From assembly GCF_000009365.1 (NCBI RefSeq), contig NC_008260.1, positions 1,957,501 to 2,021,500 on the forward strand: a stretch of 64,000 bases of DNA. The letters run 5' to 3'. How positions within the stretch are numbered: position 1 is the stretch's first letter; each line of letters begins with the position of its first letter. This document shows, in pieces, positions 56,608 through 64,000 of this stretch. This DNA is from Alcanivorax borkumensis SK2. GTDB taxonomy: Bacteria; Pseudomonadota; Gammaproteobacteria; Pseudomonadales; Alcanivoracaceae. Made by a program: the position numbers and the translations under genes. The notes under the pieces were generated by a model, which made no database searches, was not told where the DNA came from, and saw nothing but the letters and a program-made list of their open reading frames with translations.

Positions 56608-57069
56608 TCAGTCGATCCAGTGAACAATATGCTCTTCCCAATCATCTTCCCGCACAAGTTGCTCTGACACCACCCGCCCCGCGACGCTAATCCCCGCTTG
56701 CCTCACGCTGTCAGCATTGTTACTGAGCAACGGATGCCAAGCGGGTAACGGCTTACCTTTTGCACGTAAACGGTATGCACAGGTGGGTGGCAACCAATTC
56801 GTATCCCTAGCAATGCTCTCAGTGACACGAATGCAATCCGGAACCCGCTTAAAACGCTCTTCATACACACGACATTGGCATTGCTTGCTATCCAGAAAGC
56901 GGCACGCCAGATTGGTAAACGCTAACTCGCCACTGTCTTCATCTTCCAGTTTTACAAGACAACAACGGCCACAATTATCACACAGCGCTTCCCACTCGCG
57001 GACATTGAGGTCGCTCAGCGGGAGAGTCCAGAACTGACCCCGCAGCGGCAGCGTCGTATCAGGCATCAT
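56608..57069 (-). CDS. ycgN: YcgN-family cysteine-cluster protein
   Basis: A 153-residue protein with the UPF0260 (YcgN) pattern: the first Cys cluster [14 protein letters not shown], then [20 protein letters not shown] and [22 protein letters not shown]. The eight or more conserved Cys suggest a metal or Fe-S site; the function is unknown. The start is ATG 57069 or the next ATG at 57066; both overlap the ycgL stop, and upstream residues are not family-like. The order rnd-ycgL-ycgN is conserved in pseudomonads. Confidence 0.9.
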
Positions 57070-57376
57070 GTCGAACCGGTTTATCCGGGTGGCCATCAGC
57101 CATGAACAGGTCTTCATCCGGCGGTGGTGGCATTTGCAAGTAAAAACCCTGCTCGCGGATTTTTTCCATGACCTGCTCCACATCCGCGCGTGCTAATGGG
57201 CGCGTCGGGTTCAGAATCATATCAGTCACGTGCTCGGCATGACCAAACTGTCCCATCAATATCTCGGGCACCTCTTTAAGCCCTTTTTGCCGATCCACAT
57301 ACAAATACATGCCACTTTTGCGGCGGCTCTTATAGATCGAACAAAACAATTTGCCTTTCAGCACTCCCTCACTCAC
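57059..57376 (-). CDS. ycgL: YcgL-family protein
   Basis: A 105-residue protein of the YcgL family, recognised by [31 protein letters not shown]. The function is unknown. The GTG at 57376 shares a base with the rnd stop (TAGTG); an internal GTG or TTG a few codons later would give the more usual N-terminus, so the exact start is open. It overlaps ycgN at its end. Confidence 0.88.
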
Positions 57377-58449
57377 TACAGCAACTCCAGCAGAGGTTGG
57401 GTGACAACATCATTACGCCAGCCGGTCAACGGTTCCGGCACCCTCTCCGGGTGGCGGATCAGGGCTTCCAGCCAACGGCGACGCATCAATACGTCGGGCT
57501 TCATATTCAACTCTTCGGCAATAATCGCAACCCGGCTACGCAGGGTTTTGGCAAGTTTCTTCTGTGCCATATCCGGCGGCCCCGGCAACGGATCGGGGGG
57601 AGTCTGCCCTCGGGCCTGTTCAATCAATGCCAACAACGCATCTCCGTCGCGACGAATCTGTTTGGGATGAAAGCCCAAGTCCGCGAGCAAGCCTCTGTCG
57701 GTACGATTGGTACGGGCCAAGTCCAGCAACTGGGCATCTTTTAACACAAAGCTTTTGGGCAGATCTCGCTCCCGAGCCATCTGATCACGCCACGGCGCCA
57801 GTGCTGCCAATACCGCCAAGCTTTCGCCCTGCAGCAAGCCCGCGCCTTTCACGTTACGCCAAGCGTCTTGCGGCAGCACTTGGCTGCGAGCCTGCTTGAG
57901 CAAACGAGCGCATTCTTCTTCCCACCAAGCGCGGCGGCCCAAGCCATCGAGTCGCTCGGCGAGAATCCCCGCCACTTCCGGGAGATATTTTACGTCATCT
58001 TCCGCGTAGTGAAGTTGCTCATCGCTTAATGGCCGTTTCAGCCAATTGGTTCGCGTGGCCCCTTTCGGAAGATCAACACCCAACAGCATTTGAACCACTT
58101 TCTGGTAACCCCACTGCATATCTTCGCCGCTCAGTGCAGCGGCAATCTGGGTGTCTTCAATGGCCGCCGGGTACTGGCCAGTAAACGTAGCAATTGCTTC
58201 CAAGTCTTCGGAACAAGCATGCATCACCAAGGTATGATTCTGAAATACTGGCAACAAAGTAGGCCCATCAACCTCGGTAGTATCAATAAGTCGAATGCGC
58301 ACACCATCATGGACTTGCACCAGTGCCAATTGTGGCCAGAAGGTGCGCTCACGCATGAATTCCGTGTCCAGGTATAGCCGACTACCTGCCGCCAGGCTTG
58401 CCTGCCATTCGCTGATCTCTTTGTTATCTTCGCACCAGAGATACGCCAT
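57376..58449 (-). CDS. rnd: Ribonuclease D
   Basis: A 357-residue DEDD-type 3'-5' exoribonuclease acting in tRNA 3'-end maturation. Exonuclease motifs are [15 protein letters not shown] (Asp and Glu), [10 protein letters not shown] (Asp) and [13 protein letters not shown] (Tyr and Asp). The C-terminal HRDC-type helices follow at about 205-285. It leads the rnd-ycgL-ycgN run and is divergent from gpmA. Confidence 0.95.
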
Positions 58450-58669
58450 CTTTTTGCCTTTTCCGGGAATGTAAAAGCCCTAACATACGGCTTTCTCGGA
58501 TCTTTGCTGCCGTAAGAGAAGGGCAAAATAACCTGCAAAATACACACAAAGCAGGCACCTTCGACGGCAACAACAGAATTTGCGACGATTATACGGCCTG
58601 TGGCGCTCAATTTCCCGGCACATTTCTGCTACTCTTTGCGCCGCATTGAAATCGCACAGGATGACGCTA

Positions 58670-59416
58670 ATGAGCACGAAACTGGTACTGGTCCGCCACG
58701 GCCAGAGCGTATGGAACAAGGAAAATCGCTTCACAGGCTGGAAAGATGTTGATCTTACCGAGCAAGGCCGCGAAGAAGCCCGCACCGCAGGCGAACTACT
58801 GAAAGAGGCCGGGTTTGAATTTGACCTGGCTTATACCTCGGTGCTCAAGCGTGCGATCCGCACCCTGTGGAGCATTCTGGATAACATGGACCAGATGTGG
58901 ATCCCTGTTATCCGTGACTACCGCTTGAATGAACGCCACTACGGTGCCTTGCAGGGTTTGAATAAAGCGGAAACAGCCGCCAAATATGGCGACGACCAGG
59001 TACATATATGGCGCCGTAGCTACGATACGCCGCCACCGAAAATGGAACGTGACGATGAGCGCTACGCTGGCAACTTCCGAGTGTACAAGGACTTGAGTGA
59101 AGCTCAAATTCCTTTGTCAGAAAGTCTTAAAGACACGGTGGACCGTTTTATTCCTTACTTCGAAAGTGATATCAAACCGCAAATTCAAGCTGGGAAACAG
59201 GTTTTAATCTGCGCCCATGGCAATAGTCTGCGTGCGCTGGTGAAGTATCTCGGCGACATTTCTGACGAAGAAATCGTAAAGCTCAACATCCCTACTGGAG
59301 TGCCGATGGTTTATGAGCTGGACGACAATCTCAAACCCATTAAAAACTACTATTTGGGCGATGCCGAAGCTGCAGCGAAAGCGGCAGAAGCAGTCGCCAA
59401 CCAAGGTAAGGCGTAA
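58670..59416 (+). CDS. gpmA: 2,3-bisphosphoglycerate-dependent phosphoglycerate mutase
   Basis: A 248-residue glycolytic and gluconeogenic mutase. The phospho-His is in [19 protein letters not shown], and the second His is in [14 protein letters not shown]. The start at 58670 gives the family's [14 protein letters not shown] at 58658-58660 lies nine bases upstream, better placed than for ATG 58661. A strong terminator follows. Confidence 0.95.
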   Translation: MSTKLVLVRHGQSVWNKENRFTGWKDVDLTEQGREEARTAGELLKEAGFEFDLAYTSVLKRAIRTLWSILDNMDQMWIPVIRDYRLNERHYGALQGLNKAETAAKYGDDQVHIWRRSYDTPPPKMERDDERYAGNFRVYKDLSEAQIPLSESLKDTVDRFIPYFESDIKPQIQAGKQVLICAHGNSLRALVKYLGDISDEEIVKLNIPTGVPMVYELDDNLKPIKNYYLGDAEAAAKAAEAVANQGKA

Positions 59417-59440
59417 GCAGGCAAGCTAGGAACCTGCCAC

Positions 59441-59475
59441 AAAAAAGCCCCGCCAAACCCGGCGGGGCTTTTTTG
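59441..59475 (+). terminator. Rho-independent terminator of gpmA
   Basis: A perfect 14-bp stem beginning with six A residues and ending with six T residues (59441-59454 with 59461-59474) around AAACCC, 24 bases behind the gpmA stop. It would work in both directions. Confidence 0.9.
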
Positions 59476-59895
59476 TGCTTCATACCTTCGTCATCATACA
59501 AGCATAGCTTCTCACATTACTGCAGGCCTATTTGACCTTGCATACAGCCACGTTCATTGGCCATCTCCGCTGTGGCGCGCTGCTCGCCAGCGGGCCAGTA
59601 TGCAGCGACTCCATCTTGATATGCCTTCGACCATTCTATGCTGGCGGCACTGTTGCAGATAACGCTCACACCTAGCCGGATGCACGACACAGCGCAGCGG
59701 TTCCAGTTGGCCAACGTTTCTGGCTAACTGATAGTGAAAATGCGGCTCAAACTGGTTCTCTACTTTTGCGCCAATATCGTCCTGCTGCCCAGAGTACCCT
59801 TCCCGCAGCATCAAATAACCTGACCTCCCGTGCCCTAATAAATCCTTTTGGTCGTAATAGCTCACTACAAACCATTGCTGAAAAGCTGGACATGA
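59476..59895. other. 420-base stretch without a supported gene
   Basis: A minus-strand frame of 103 residues (59554-59865) has no recognisable motif, an atypical composition rich in Arg and Gln, and no ribosome-binding site. It lies against the regulator relic at 59896 and may be degraded sequence from the same lost locus. Confidence 0.45.
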
Positions 59896-60101
59896 AGGTC
59901 GCGCTCGCTACGGCAGCATTTGTTAGTGGCGGGCACAGCCTTTAGTCGTATCCGCAACAAAGTGCGGGAAACCTTTGCAACTCAATACCTTGCCTGCCCC
60001 TGGAAAAAATTGTCCATTTACTTGGCTACAGTGATCAATCCAGTTCCAGCAAAGCTTACCGAAAGTGCACCGAGTGCACCCGCCGCCAACACCAAACCTG
60101 A
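59896..60101 (+). pseudogene. Remnant of an AraC-family regulator (C-terminal HTH), frameshifted
   Basis: The first frame reads HLLVAGTAFSRIRNKVRETF and ends in ATQYLA, the first AraC helix-turn-helix. At about 59985-59995 the frame shifts and continues as LPLEKIVHLLGYSDQSS, then SKAYRKCTECTRRQHQT and a stop: this is the second helix-turn-helix with its hallmark LGYSDQS. The N-terminal sensor domain is missing. In AraC proteins this double HTH binds DNA. The remnant lies 131 bases before solute-binding paralogue 5, so it may be the relic of a local regulator. Confidence 0.75.
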
Positions 60102-60106
60102 TTACG

Positions 60107-60208
60107 ATGGCGATTGGCCAGAATGCCCTTGAGCAAAAAATCAAAGGCATTGCGTTGGCGGTTGACATCTCTACTATCGAGAAAATCAACCATCGGCAAA
60201 CATACTAG
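60107..60208 (+). CDS. Possible 33-residue leader or gene tail
   Basis: A short frame ending 23 bases before the ATG of paralogue 5. It reads AIGQNALEQKIKGIALAVDIS and ends in EKINHRQTY. It looks like the C-terminal tail of a lost enzyme more than a functional peptide. No clear ribosome-binding site. Listed because it lies in the presumed leader of the following gene. Confidence 0.25.
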   Translation: MAIGQNALEQKIKGIALAVDISTIEKINHRQTY

Positions 60209-60231
60209 TAATAACAAGCAGGGATACACTG

Positions 60232-61224
60232 ATGAAGAAGCTGTTTACCGCCATTCTAGCCCTTTATGCCCTGTCTGCGCCTTTTAGCGCACAGGCAAAC
60301 ACCATCAAACGCAAAATCTGTGTATTTGATATTGTCGGCAATGTAGGCCCGATCATGAACGCCATGAGAGACTGGAAAGCCGCCGCGCGAGGCTGGGGCC
60401 TGGAAACAGAGCTTGTGCCCTATACCAACGAGGCCATTGTTGCTGAGGACCTGAAAGCCGGTATTTGCGATGCCTCTTTGATTACTGGCATTCGCGGTCG
60501 GGCATTCAATAAATATGCAGGGACAGTGGATTCCATTGGGGCCATTCCCACCATGGACCATATGAAAGTGCTGCTACAAGTACTTTCCCACCCCCAAAGC
60601 GCGGACAAACTATCCCAAGGGTCCTACCAAATTATGGGAATTGCGCCCGCTGGGGCCGCATTTGTTTTCGTGAATGACCGAGAAGTAAATTCTCTGGCTA
60701 AGGCTGCTGGCAAAAAGGTCGCGGTTCTAGAATACGATGAAACCCAAGCCAAACTCGTTTCCCAGGTCGGCGCTACACCCATCGCCTCAGACATCACCAA
60801 CTTCTCCACCAAGTTCAACAATGGCGTTGTTGATATCATTGTTGCACCGCTGGTGGCCTACAGCGCTCTGGAATTGTACAAGGGCTTGAGCCCAGACGGT
60901 GGAATCATCAATTACCCACTGGTTCAGCTAACCTTCCAGTTAATTGCGAAGAAAGACCGGTTCCCAGCAGAAATGGCTCAAAAATCACGGGAATACTTCT
61001 ATAATAACCTGCAACGGATTACCAGCCAGTTAGATAATGAGGCCAAGCATGTGGCCAAGCATTGGTGGGTAGAAATCCCCGATGCGGACAAAGCCGAATA
61101 TGAAGTCATGATGCAGGAAGCCCGTGATCAACTTCGCGACGAAGGTTACTACGATCAGGACATGCTCACTCTTCTGCGCAAGGTTCGCTGCAAAATGGAA
61201 GCGACCCGTGCAGAGTGCAGCTGA
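60232..61224 (+). CDS. Putative TRAP-type solute-binding protein, paralogue 5 (short form)
   Basis: A 330-residue exported paralogue without the helical extension: signal peptide to AQA, then KICVFDIVG. Further marks are DLKAGICDASLITG, GTVDSIGAIP, PAGAAFVFVNDR, VAVLEYDETQAKL, FSTKFNNG, YSALELYKGL and RCKMEATRAECS. It is close to paralogue 4 in length and N-terminus, but shares LLQVLSHPQSADK-like features with paralogue 3. It stands 5.4 kb behind the permease, isolated by housekeeping genes, and would have to use that permease or one elsewhere. GCAGGG lies a few bases before the ATG. The substrate is unknown. Confidence 0.84.
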   Translation: MKKLFTAILALYALSAPFSAQANTIKRKICVFDIVGNVGPIMNAMRDWKAAARGWGLETELVPYTNEAIVAEDLKAGICDASLITGIRGRAFNKYAGTVDSIGAIPTMDHMKVLLQVLSHPQSADKLSQGSYQIMGIAPAGAAFVFVNDREVNSLAKAAGKKVAVLEYDETQAKLVSQVGATPIASDITNFSTKFNNGVVDIIVAPLVAYSALELYKGLSPDGGIINYPLVQLTFQLIAKKDRFPAEMAQKSREYFYNNLQRITSQLDNEAKHVAKHWWVEIPDADKAEYEVMMQEARDQLRDEGYYDQDMLTLLRKVRCKMEATRAECS

Positions 61225-61260
61225 CAGTTAAAAATTGAAGCTTTTTTCGCTCTAAAGCAA

Positions 61261-61295
61261 AGAGGCCGCGTCCATAAAAATTAGACGCGGCCTCT
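61261..61295. terminator. Bidirectional terminator behind paralogue 5
   Basis: A 12-bp perfect stem (AGAGGCCGCGTC, 61261-61272, with 61284-61295) and an 11-base loop between paralogue 5 and the convergent acyl-CoA dehydrogenase gene. T-runs are short. Confidence 0.65.
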
Positions 61296-61338
61296 TACGT
61301 TTAGCGCTTTTCTAAGCTGCAAGCTTGAAGCTTGCCGT

Positions 61339-62481
61339 TTATAACCCCATCTGCTTTGCAATCACCTCATTCATGATCTCGTGGGTGCCGCCGCCGATAG
61401 AGAGAATCCGATTATCGCGGAATAGGCGCTCCACCACGGTGCCCCGCATGTATCCGCTGCCGCCAAATAGTTGTACCGCATCGTAGGTCACGCGATCAGC
61501 ACAACGCGTTGCCACATTTTTCGCCATGGACACATCCAGCACGCAATTCTCGCCAGCTGCAATTTTGGCGGCAACCCGATAGGTAAACTCTGTGCTGGCT
61601 TTTACGTCCGTGGCCATTTCTGCCAACTTGTGCCGTGTTACTTGAAAGCCTGCCAGTGGCCGACCAAATGCCTCCCTTTCTTTCACATAGCGCAGAGCTT
61701 CATCCAGTGCCAGTTGAGCCGTGCTATTGGCAGTTACTGCCAGTACCAGTCGCTCCATCTGGAAATTGCTCATAATGCAGTAGAAGCCACCGTTTTCCGG
61801 ACCAATAAGGTTTTCCGCCGGCACCCGGCAGTCTTCGAAAAATAGCTCAGCAGTATCAGACGCCCACCAGCCCATCTTTTTCAATTTGCGCCCAACGGTG
61901 AAGCCCGGGGTACCCTTTTCGATCAGCAACAGGCTGATACCGCCATAACCCTTGTCACCCGTGCGTACGGCTACGGTGTAATAATCGGCGCGCACCCCAC
62001 TGGTAATAAAGGTTTTAGCTCCATTTACCACATAATGATCACCGTCACGTACCGCTCGAGTTTGCAGGTTGGCCACGTCAGACCCCCCGTTAGGCTCGGT
62101 AATCGCCAGCGCCGAAATCTTGTCTCCGTTGATTACCTCCGGAACGACCCGCTGCTTCATGGCCTCGCTGCCCCATTTCCAAACGGGGGGTAGGCCAATA
62201 TCCAGTGAGCCCAAGCTCGCGCAAAGGCCGCCGGACGAGCACCGTACCAGCTCCTCGCAGGCAGCAACTTTCATGAAGATATCTTCACCGGTACCACCAA
62301 ATTCTTCCGGTGCATTGATGCCAAGAATGCCTGCAGATGCCGCTTTCTTGTACAGCTCACGGGGAAATTCTCCCGCCTCCTCCCAATCGTCTACTTCCGG
62401 GAGAATCTCCCGTTCAACGAATTTGCGCACCGTATCGCGCACCATCTGATGGGTTTCATTGAAATAATTCAGGGCACTCAC
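61339..62481 (-). CDS. Acyl-CoA dehydrogenase
   Basis: A 380-residue FAD enzyme that introduces the 2,3 double bond into acyl-CoA. Marks are ALAITEPNGGSDVANLQTRA, FITSGVRADYYTVAVRTG and the C-terminal VQLFGGSGYMRGTVVERLFRD, with GGGTHEIMNEVIAKQMGL. The last block resembles long-chain and isovaleryl-type enzymes. The GTG start at 62481 is supported by AAGGAGG five bases upstream. Chain-length preference cannot be read. It is probably used in fatty-acid or alkane-derived beta-oxidation. Confidence 0.92.
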   Translation of the reverse strand: MSALNYFNETHQMVRDTVRKFVEREILPEVDDWEEAGEFPRELYKKAASAGILGINAPEEFGGTGEDIFMKVAACEELVRCSSGGLCASLGSLDIGLPPVWKWGSEAMKQRVVPEVINGDKISALAITEPNGGSDVANLQTRAVRDGDHYVVNGAKTFITSGVRADYYTVAVRTGDKGYGGISLLLIEKGTPGFTVGRKLKKMGWWASDTAELFFEDCRVPAENLIGPENGGFYCIMSNFQMERLVLAVTANSTAQLALDEALRYVKEREAFGRPLAGFQVTRHKLAEMATDVKASTEFTYRVAAKIAAGENCVLDVSMAKNVATRCADRVTYDAVQLFGGSGYMRGTVVERLFRDNRILSIGGGTHEIMNEVIAKQMGL

Positions 62482-62632
62482 AGGGCCTCCTTGGATTTAT
62501 TGATTACAAACAACCTAGCGCTTGCTTGGTTTTACCTTACCAGAAAGCCAGAGGAGGAAACCAGACGAATCCAATCGTTTTGATTTATCGATAAAGTGGA
62601 AAAATTAGGCGCTCAAGAAAGGGACCGAAACT

Positions 62633-63235
62633 TCAAGCATCAAAGGGCCTGCGACCTTTCAGAGCCTGTGCTAAGGTGGCGCCATCCACAAACTCCAACT
62701 CGCCCCCCATTGGCACCCCTTGAGCGATACGACTCACACCCACCCCGGCATCTTGAGCCAGGCCCAACACATAGTGCGCAGTGGCTTCGCCTTCCACCGT
62801 GGTGCCTGTGGCCAGTATCAATTCACTGATTTGCCCTTCATTAAGACGCTGCTCAAGCACATCTAACCCCAGCTCACGGGGGCCTATGCCATCCAGCGGC
62901 GACAACTCGCCCATCAGTACAAAATACTGGCCGCGGTATTCGCCTGATTGCTCAAAGGCCAACACATCTCCCGGGGTTGCCACAATACACACCAACGACG
63001 CATCTCGACGCGGATCTTCACACACCGGGCAAAGCGTCGATTGCGCATAATTGCGGCACCGTTCGCAATGCTGAACCCCATCCATAGCCGCATGGAGGGC
63101 ATCGCCCAGGCGACGTCCAGATTCGCGTCCGCGGTCCAGCAACGCATAAGCCATACGCTGGGCCGAACGAGGCCCAACGCCGGGCAAGCAGGTAAAGGCA
63201 TTGATAAGCTGGTCAACCAGCGGCGCGTGTTTCAC
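62633..63235 (-). CDS. recR: Recombination protein RecR
   Basis: RecR works with RecO and RecF to load RecA at single-stranded gaps. The 200 residues have the helix-hairpin-helix ([18 protein letters not shown]), a zinc finger ([19 protein letters not shown]) and the Toprim domain ([20 protein letters not shown]). The GTG start at 63235 aligns with the E. coli N-terminus; no strong ribosome-binding site is visible. It follows ybaB by 24 bases, the standard dnaX-ybaB-recR order. Confidence 0.96.
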   Translation of the reverse strand: MKHAPLVDQLINAFTCLPGVGPRSAQRMAYALLDRGRESGRRLGDALHAAMDGVQHCERCRNYAQSTLCPVCEDPRRDASLVCIVATPGDVLAFEQSGEYRGQYFVLMGELSPLDGIGPRELGLDVLEQRLNEGQISELILATGTTVEGEATAHYVLGLAQDAGVGVSRIAQGVPMGGELEFVDGATLAQALKGRRPFDA

Positions 63236-63259
63236 AGTTTCGGGGTCTCGTCGCTGAAC

Positions 63260-63577
63260 TTAGGGTTTGAAACCCGGTGGGAACGGAAAACCACCCGCCA
63301 TGTTCTGCATGCTATCTTGCTGCTGCTTCTCGATCCGGCGCACCGCATCGTTCACCGCAGCGGCCAGCAAGTCTTCCAGCAATTCCTTGTCTTCACTCAT
63401 TAGGCTTGGATCAATATCCACCCCTTTCACATCATGGCGGCCATTCATGGTGACTTTCACCAAGCCGGCACCGGACTCACCTACCACCTCAGCATTGGCG
63501 GCTTCGTCTTGCATTTTCTTCATTTTCTCTTGCATGGCCTGGGCCTGCTGCATGAGATTGTTAATATCGAAATCCAT
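63260..63577 (-). CDS. ybaB: YbaB/EbfC nucleoid-associated protein
   Basis: A 105-residue protein, [21 protein letters not shown]..., that binds DNA as a dimer. The central strand region [19 protein letters not shown] is the family signature, and the C-terminus is Gly/Pro/Phe-rich. GGGAG precedes the ATG. It lies between dnaX and recR. Confidence 0.95.
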   Translation of the reverse strand: MDFDINNLMQQAQAMQEKMKKMQDEAANAEVVGESGAGLVKVTMNGRHDVKGVDIDPSLMSEDKELLEDLLAAAVNDAVRRIEKQQQDSMQNMAGGFPFPPGFKP

Positions 63578-63661
63578 GATTTACTCCCATATAACGCTTC
63601 AAGCAGCATCCAGCACGGACAAACCATGCTTTATCATCTCGCCTGTTGCGTGTCGCGTTCT

Positions 63662-64000
63662 TTATTCCACTCTCTCTTTCGGGGTGACACTCTCATCATC
63701 CAACCGACCGCCAAAGGTGGTGATCAACTGCTGCACCACCGGATCCGAATGCAAAGTGTCTTTAGCTTGGAGCAGCAATTCCTGCCGGCGAGCTTCGGCG
63801 ATGACCTCAGGTGTCGCACCCGGCTGCTGCTCAAATTCCACTTGAACCTGAATACGCCGCTGGAAGTAATTCCCCAGCGCTCCACTCAATTCTTCCAACC
63901 GCTCGCGGTTAACCAAGACCTGATGACCTGGGCTGATGCGCAGCGTCCAGACGCTTTCCTCGCGGCTGATCAGCACCGCATTGCGAGCGATATTGCGCAC
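63662..64000 (-). CDS. dnaX: DNA polymerase III subunits gamma/tau, C-terminal fragment (runs off window)
   Basis: The last 112 codons of a gene that continues beyond the window on the minus strand. The fragment (LRISPGHQVLVNRERLEELSG, then VQVEFEQQPGATPEVIAEARRQ) is the tau-specific domain V that binds the polymerase alpha subunit. The assignment is supported by the following ybaB and recR. No start codon is in the window. Confidence 0.85.
   Translation of the reverse strand: MRNIARNAVLISREESVWTLRISPGHQVLVNRERLEELSGALGNYFQRRIQVQVEFEQQPGATPEVIAEARRQELLLQAKDTLHSDPVVQQLITTFGGRLDDESVTPKERVE

Noticed and set aside
59554..59865. 103-residue minus-strand open frame
   Set aside because: Arg/Gln-rich with no motif; lies in a decayed region next to the AraC remnant.
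60162..60167. TTGACA as -35 box of paralogue 5
   Set aside because: No acceptable -10 box at 16-18 bases; the match may be chance within the decayed frame.
1..64000. CRISPR array, prophage or integrative element
   Set aside because: No regularly spaced repeats, no integrase, phage structural gene or attachment site is visible; gene order in most of the window is ancestral.

Overview
The window reads as chromosomal DNA of a marine gammaproteobacterium, most likely Alcanivorax or a close relative. The evidence is the pseudomonad-type order hisC / tyrA-aroA / cmk / rpsA / ihfB / lapA / lapB / pyrF with pheA, serC and gyrA beside it, followed by mtaD-ubiG-mupP-yciK. Other support is the rnd-ycgL-ycgN and dnaX-ybaB-recR blocks and a set of 'putative solute-binding protein' paralogues that I associate with Alcanivorax and Marinobacter from memory. 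Coding density is high. I see no rRNA, tRNA, CRISPR array, intact insertion sequence or prophage.

Layout. 1-8 kb: the tail of a MaoC-type hydratase, then a selenium cassette: mnmH/selU, a three-gene ABC transporter of the type linked to selenium genes, a PhzF-like gene and a selD fused to a flavoprotein oxidoreductase. 8-14 kb: a PA2779/PA2778-like secreted pair, trmJ, a large MscK-type mechanosensitive channel and an antibiotic-biosynthesis-monooxygenase-fold protein. 14-20 kb: prpE, a secreted CYTH-like protein beside a phytase/esterase-like lipoprotein, and a TrmY homologue. 20-27 kb: a SMI1/KNR4 protein, a sterol-desaturase-family membrane enzyme, ABC-F protein Uup, a periplasmic succinylglutamate-desuccinylase-like protein, a ComEA-like protein and pyrF. 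27-44 kb: the conserved housekeeping block, with lapB, lapA, ihfB, rpsA, cmk, tyrA-aroA, hisC, pheA, serC and gyrA on the minus strand, and mtaD, ubiG, mupP and yciK on the plus strand.

44.8-61.2 kb is the distinctive part. Five secreted paralogues of one solute-binding family (44785, 46091, 47287, 51263 and 60232) surround a helical lipoprotein resembling the TatT partner of TRAP transporters and a 776-residue TRAP permease that appears to fuse the small and large membrane subunits. An ABC1/UbiB-type kinase gene lies divergently inside the cluster. A PilZ gene with a 50-residue membrane-protein gene, a HIT protein, ycgN, ycgL, rnd and gpmA separate the fifth paralogue, which sits behind a frameshifted AraC-regulator relic. 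One permease served by several binding proteins and a lipoprotein is the best candidate here for an undescribed system; its substrate cannot be read from sequence.

61.3-64 kb: an acyl-CoA dehydrogenase, recR, ybaB and the C-terminal end of dnaX, which runs off the window. Many starts given here are shorter than the longest open frame and were chosen by Shine-Dalgarno position, signal peptides or family alignment. All family assignments are from reading motifs, with no database search.
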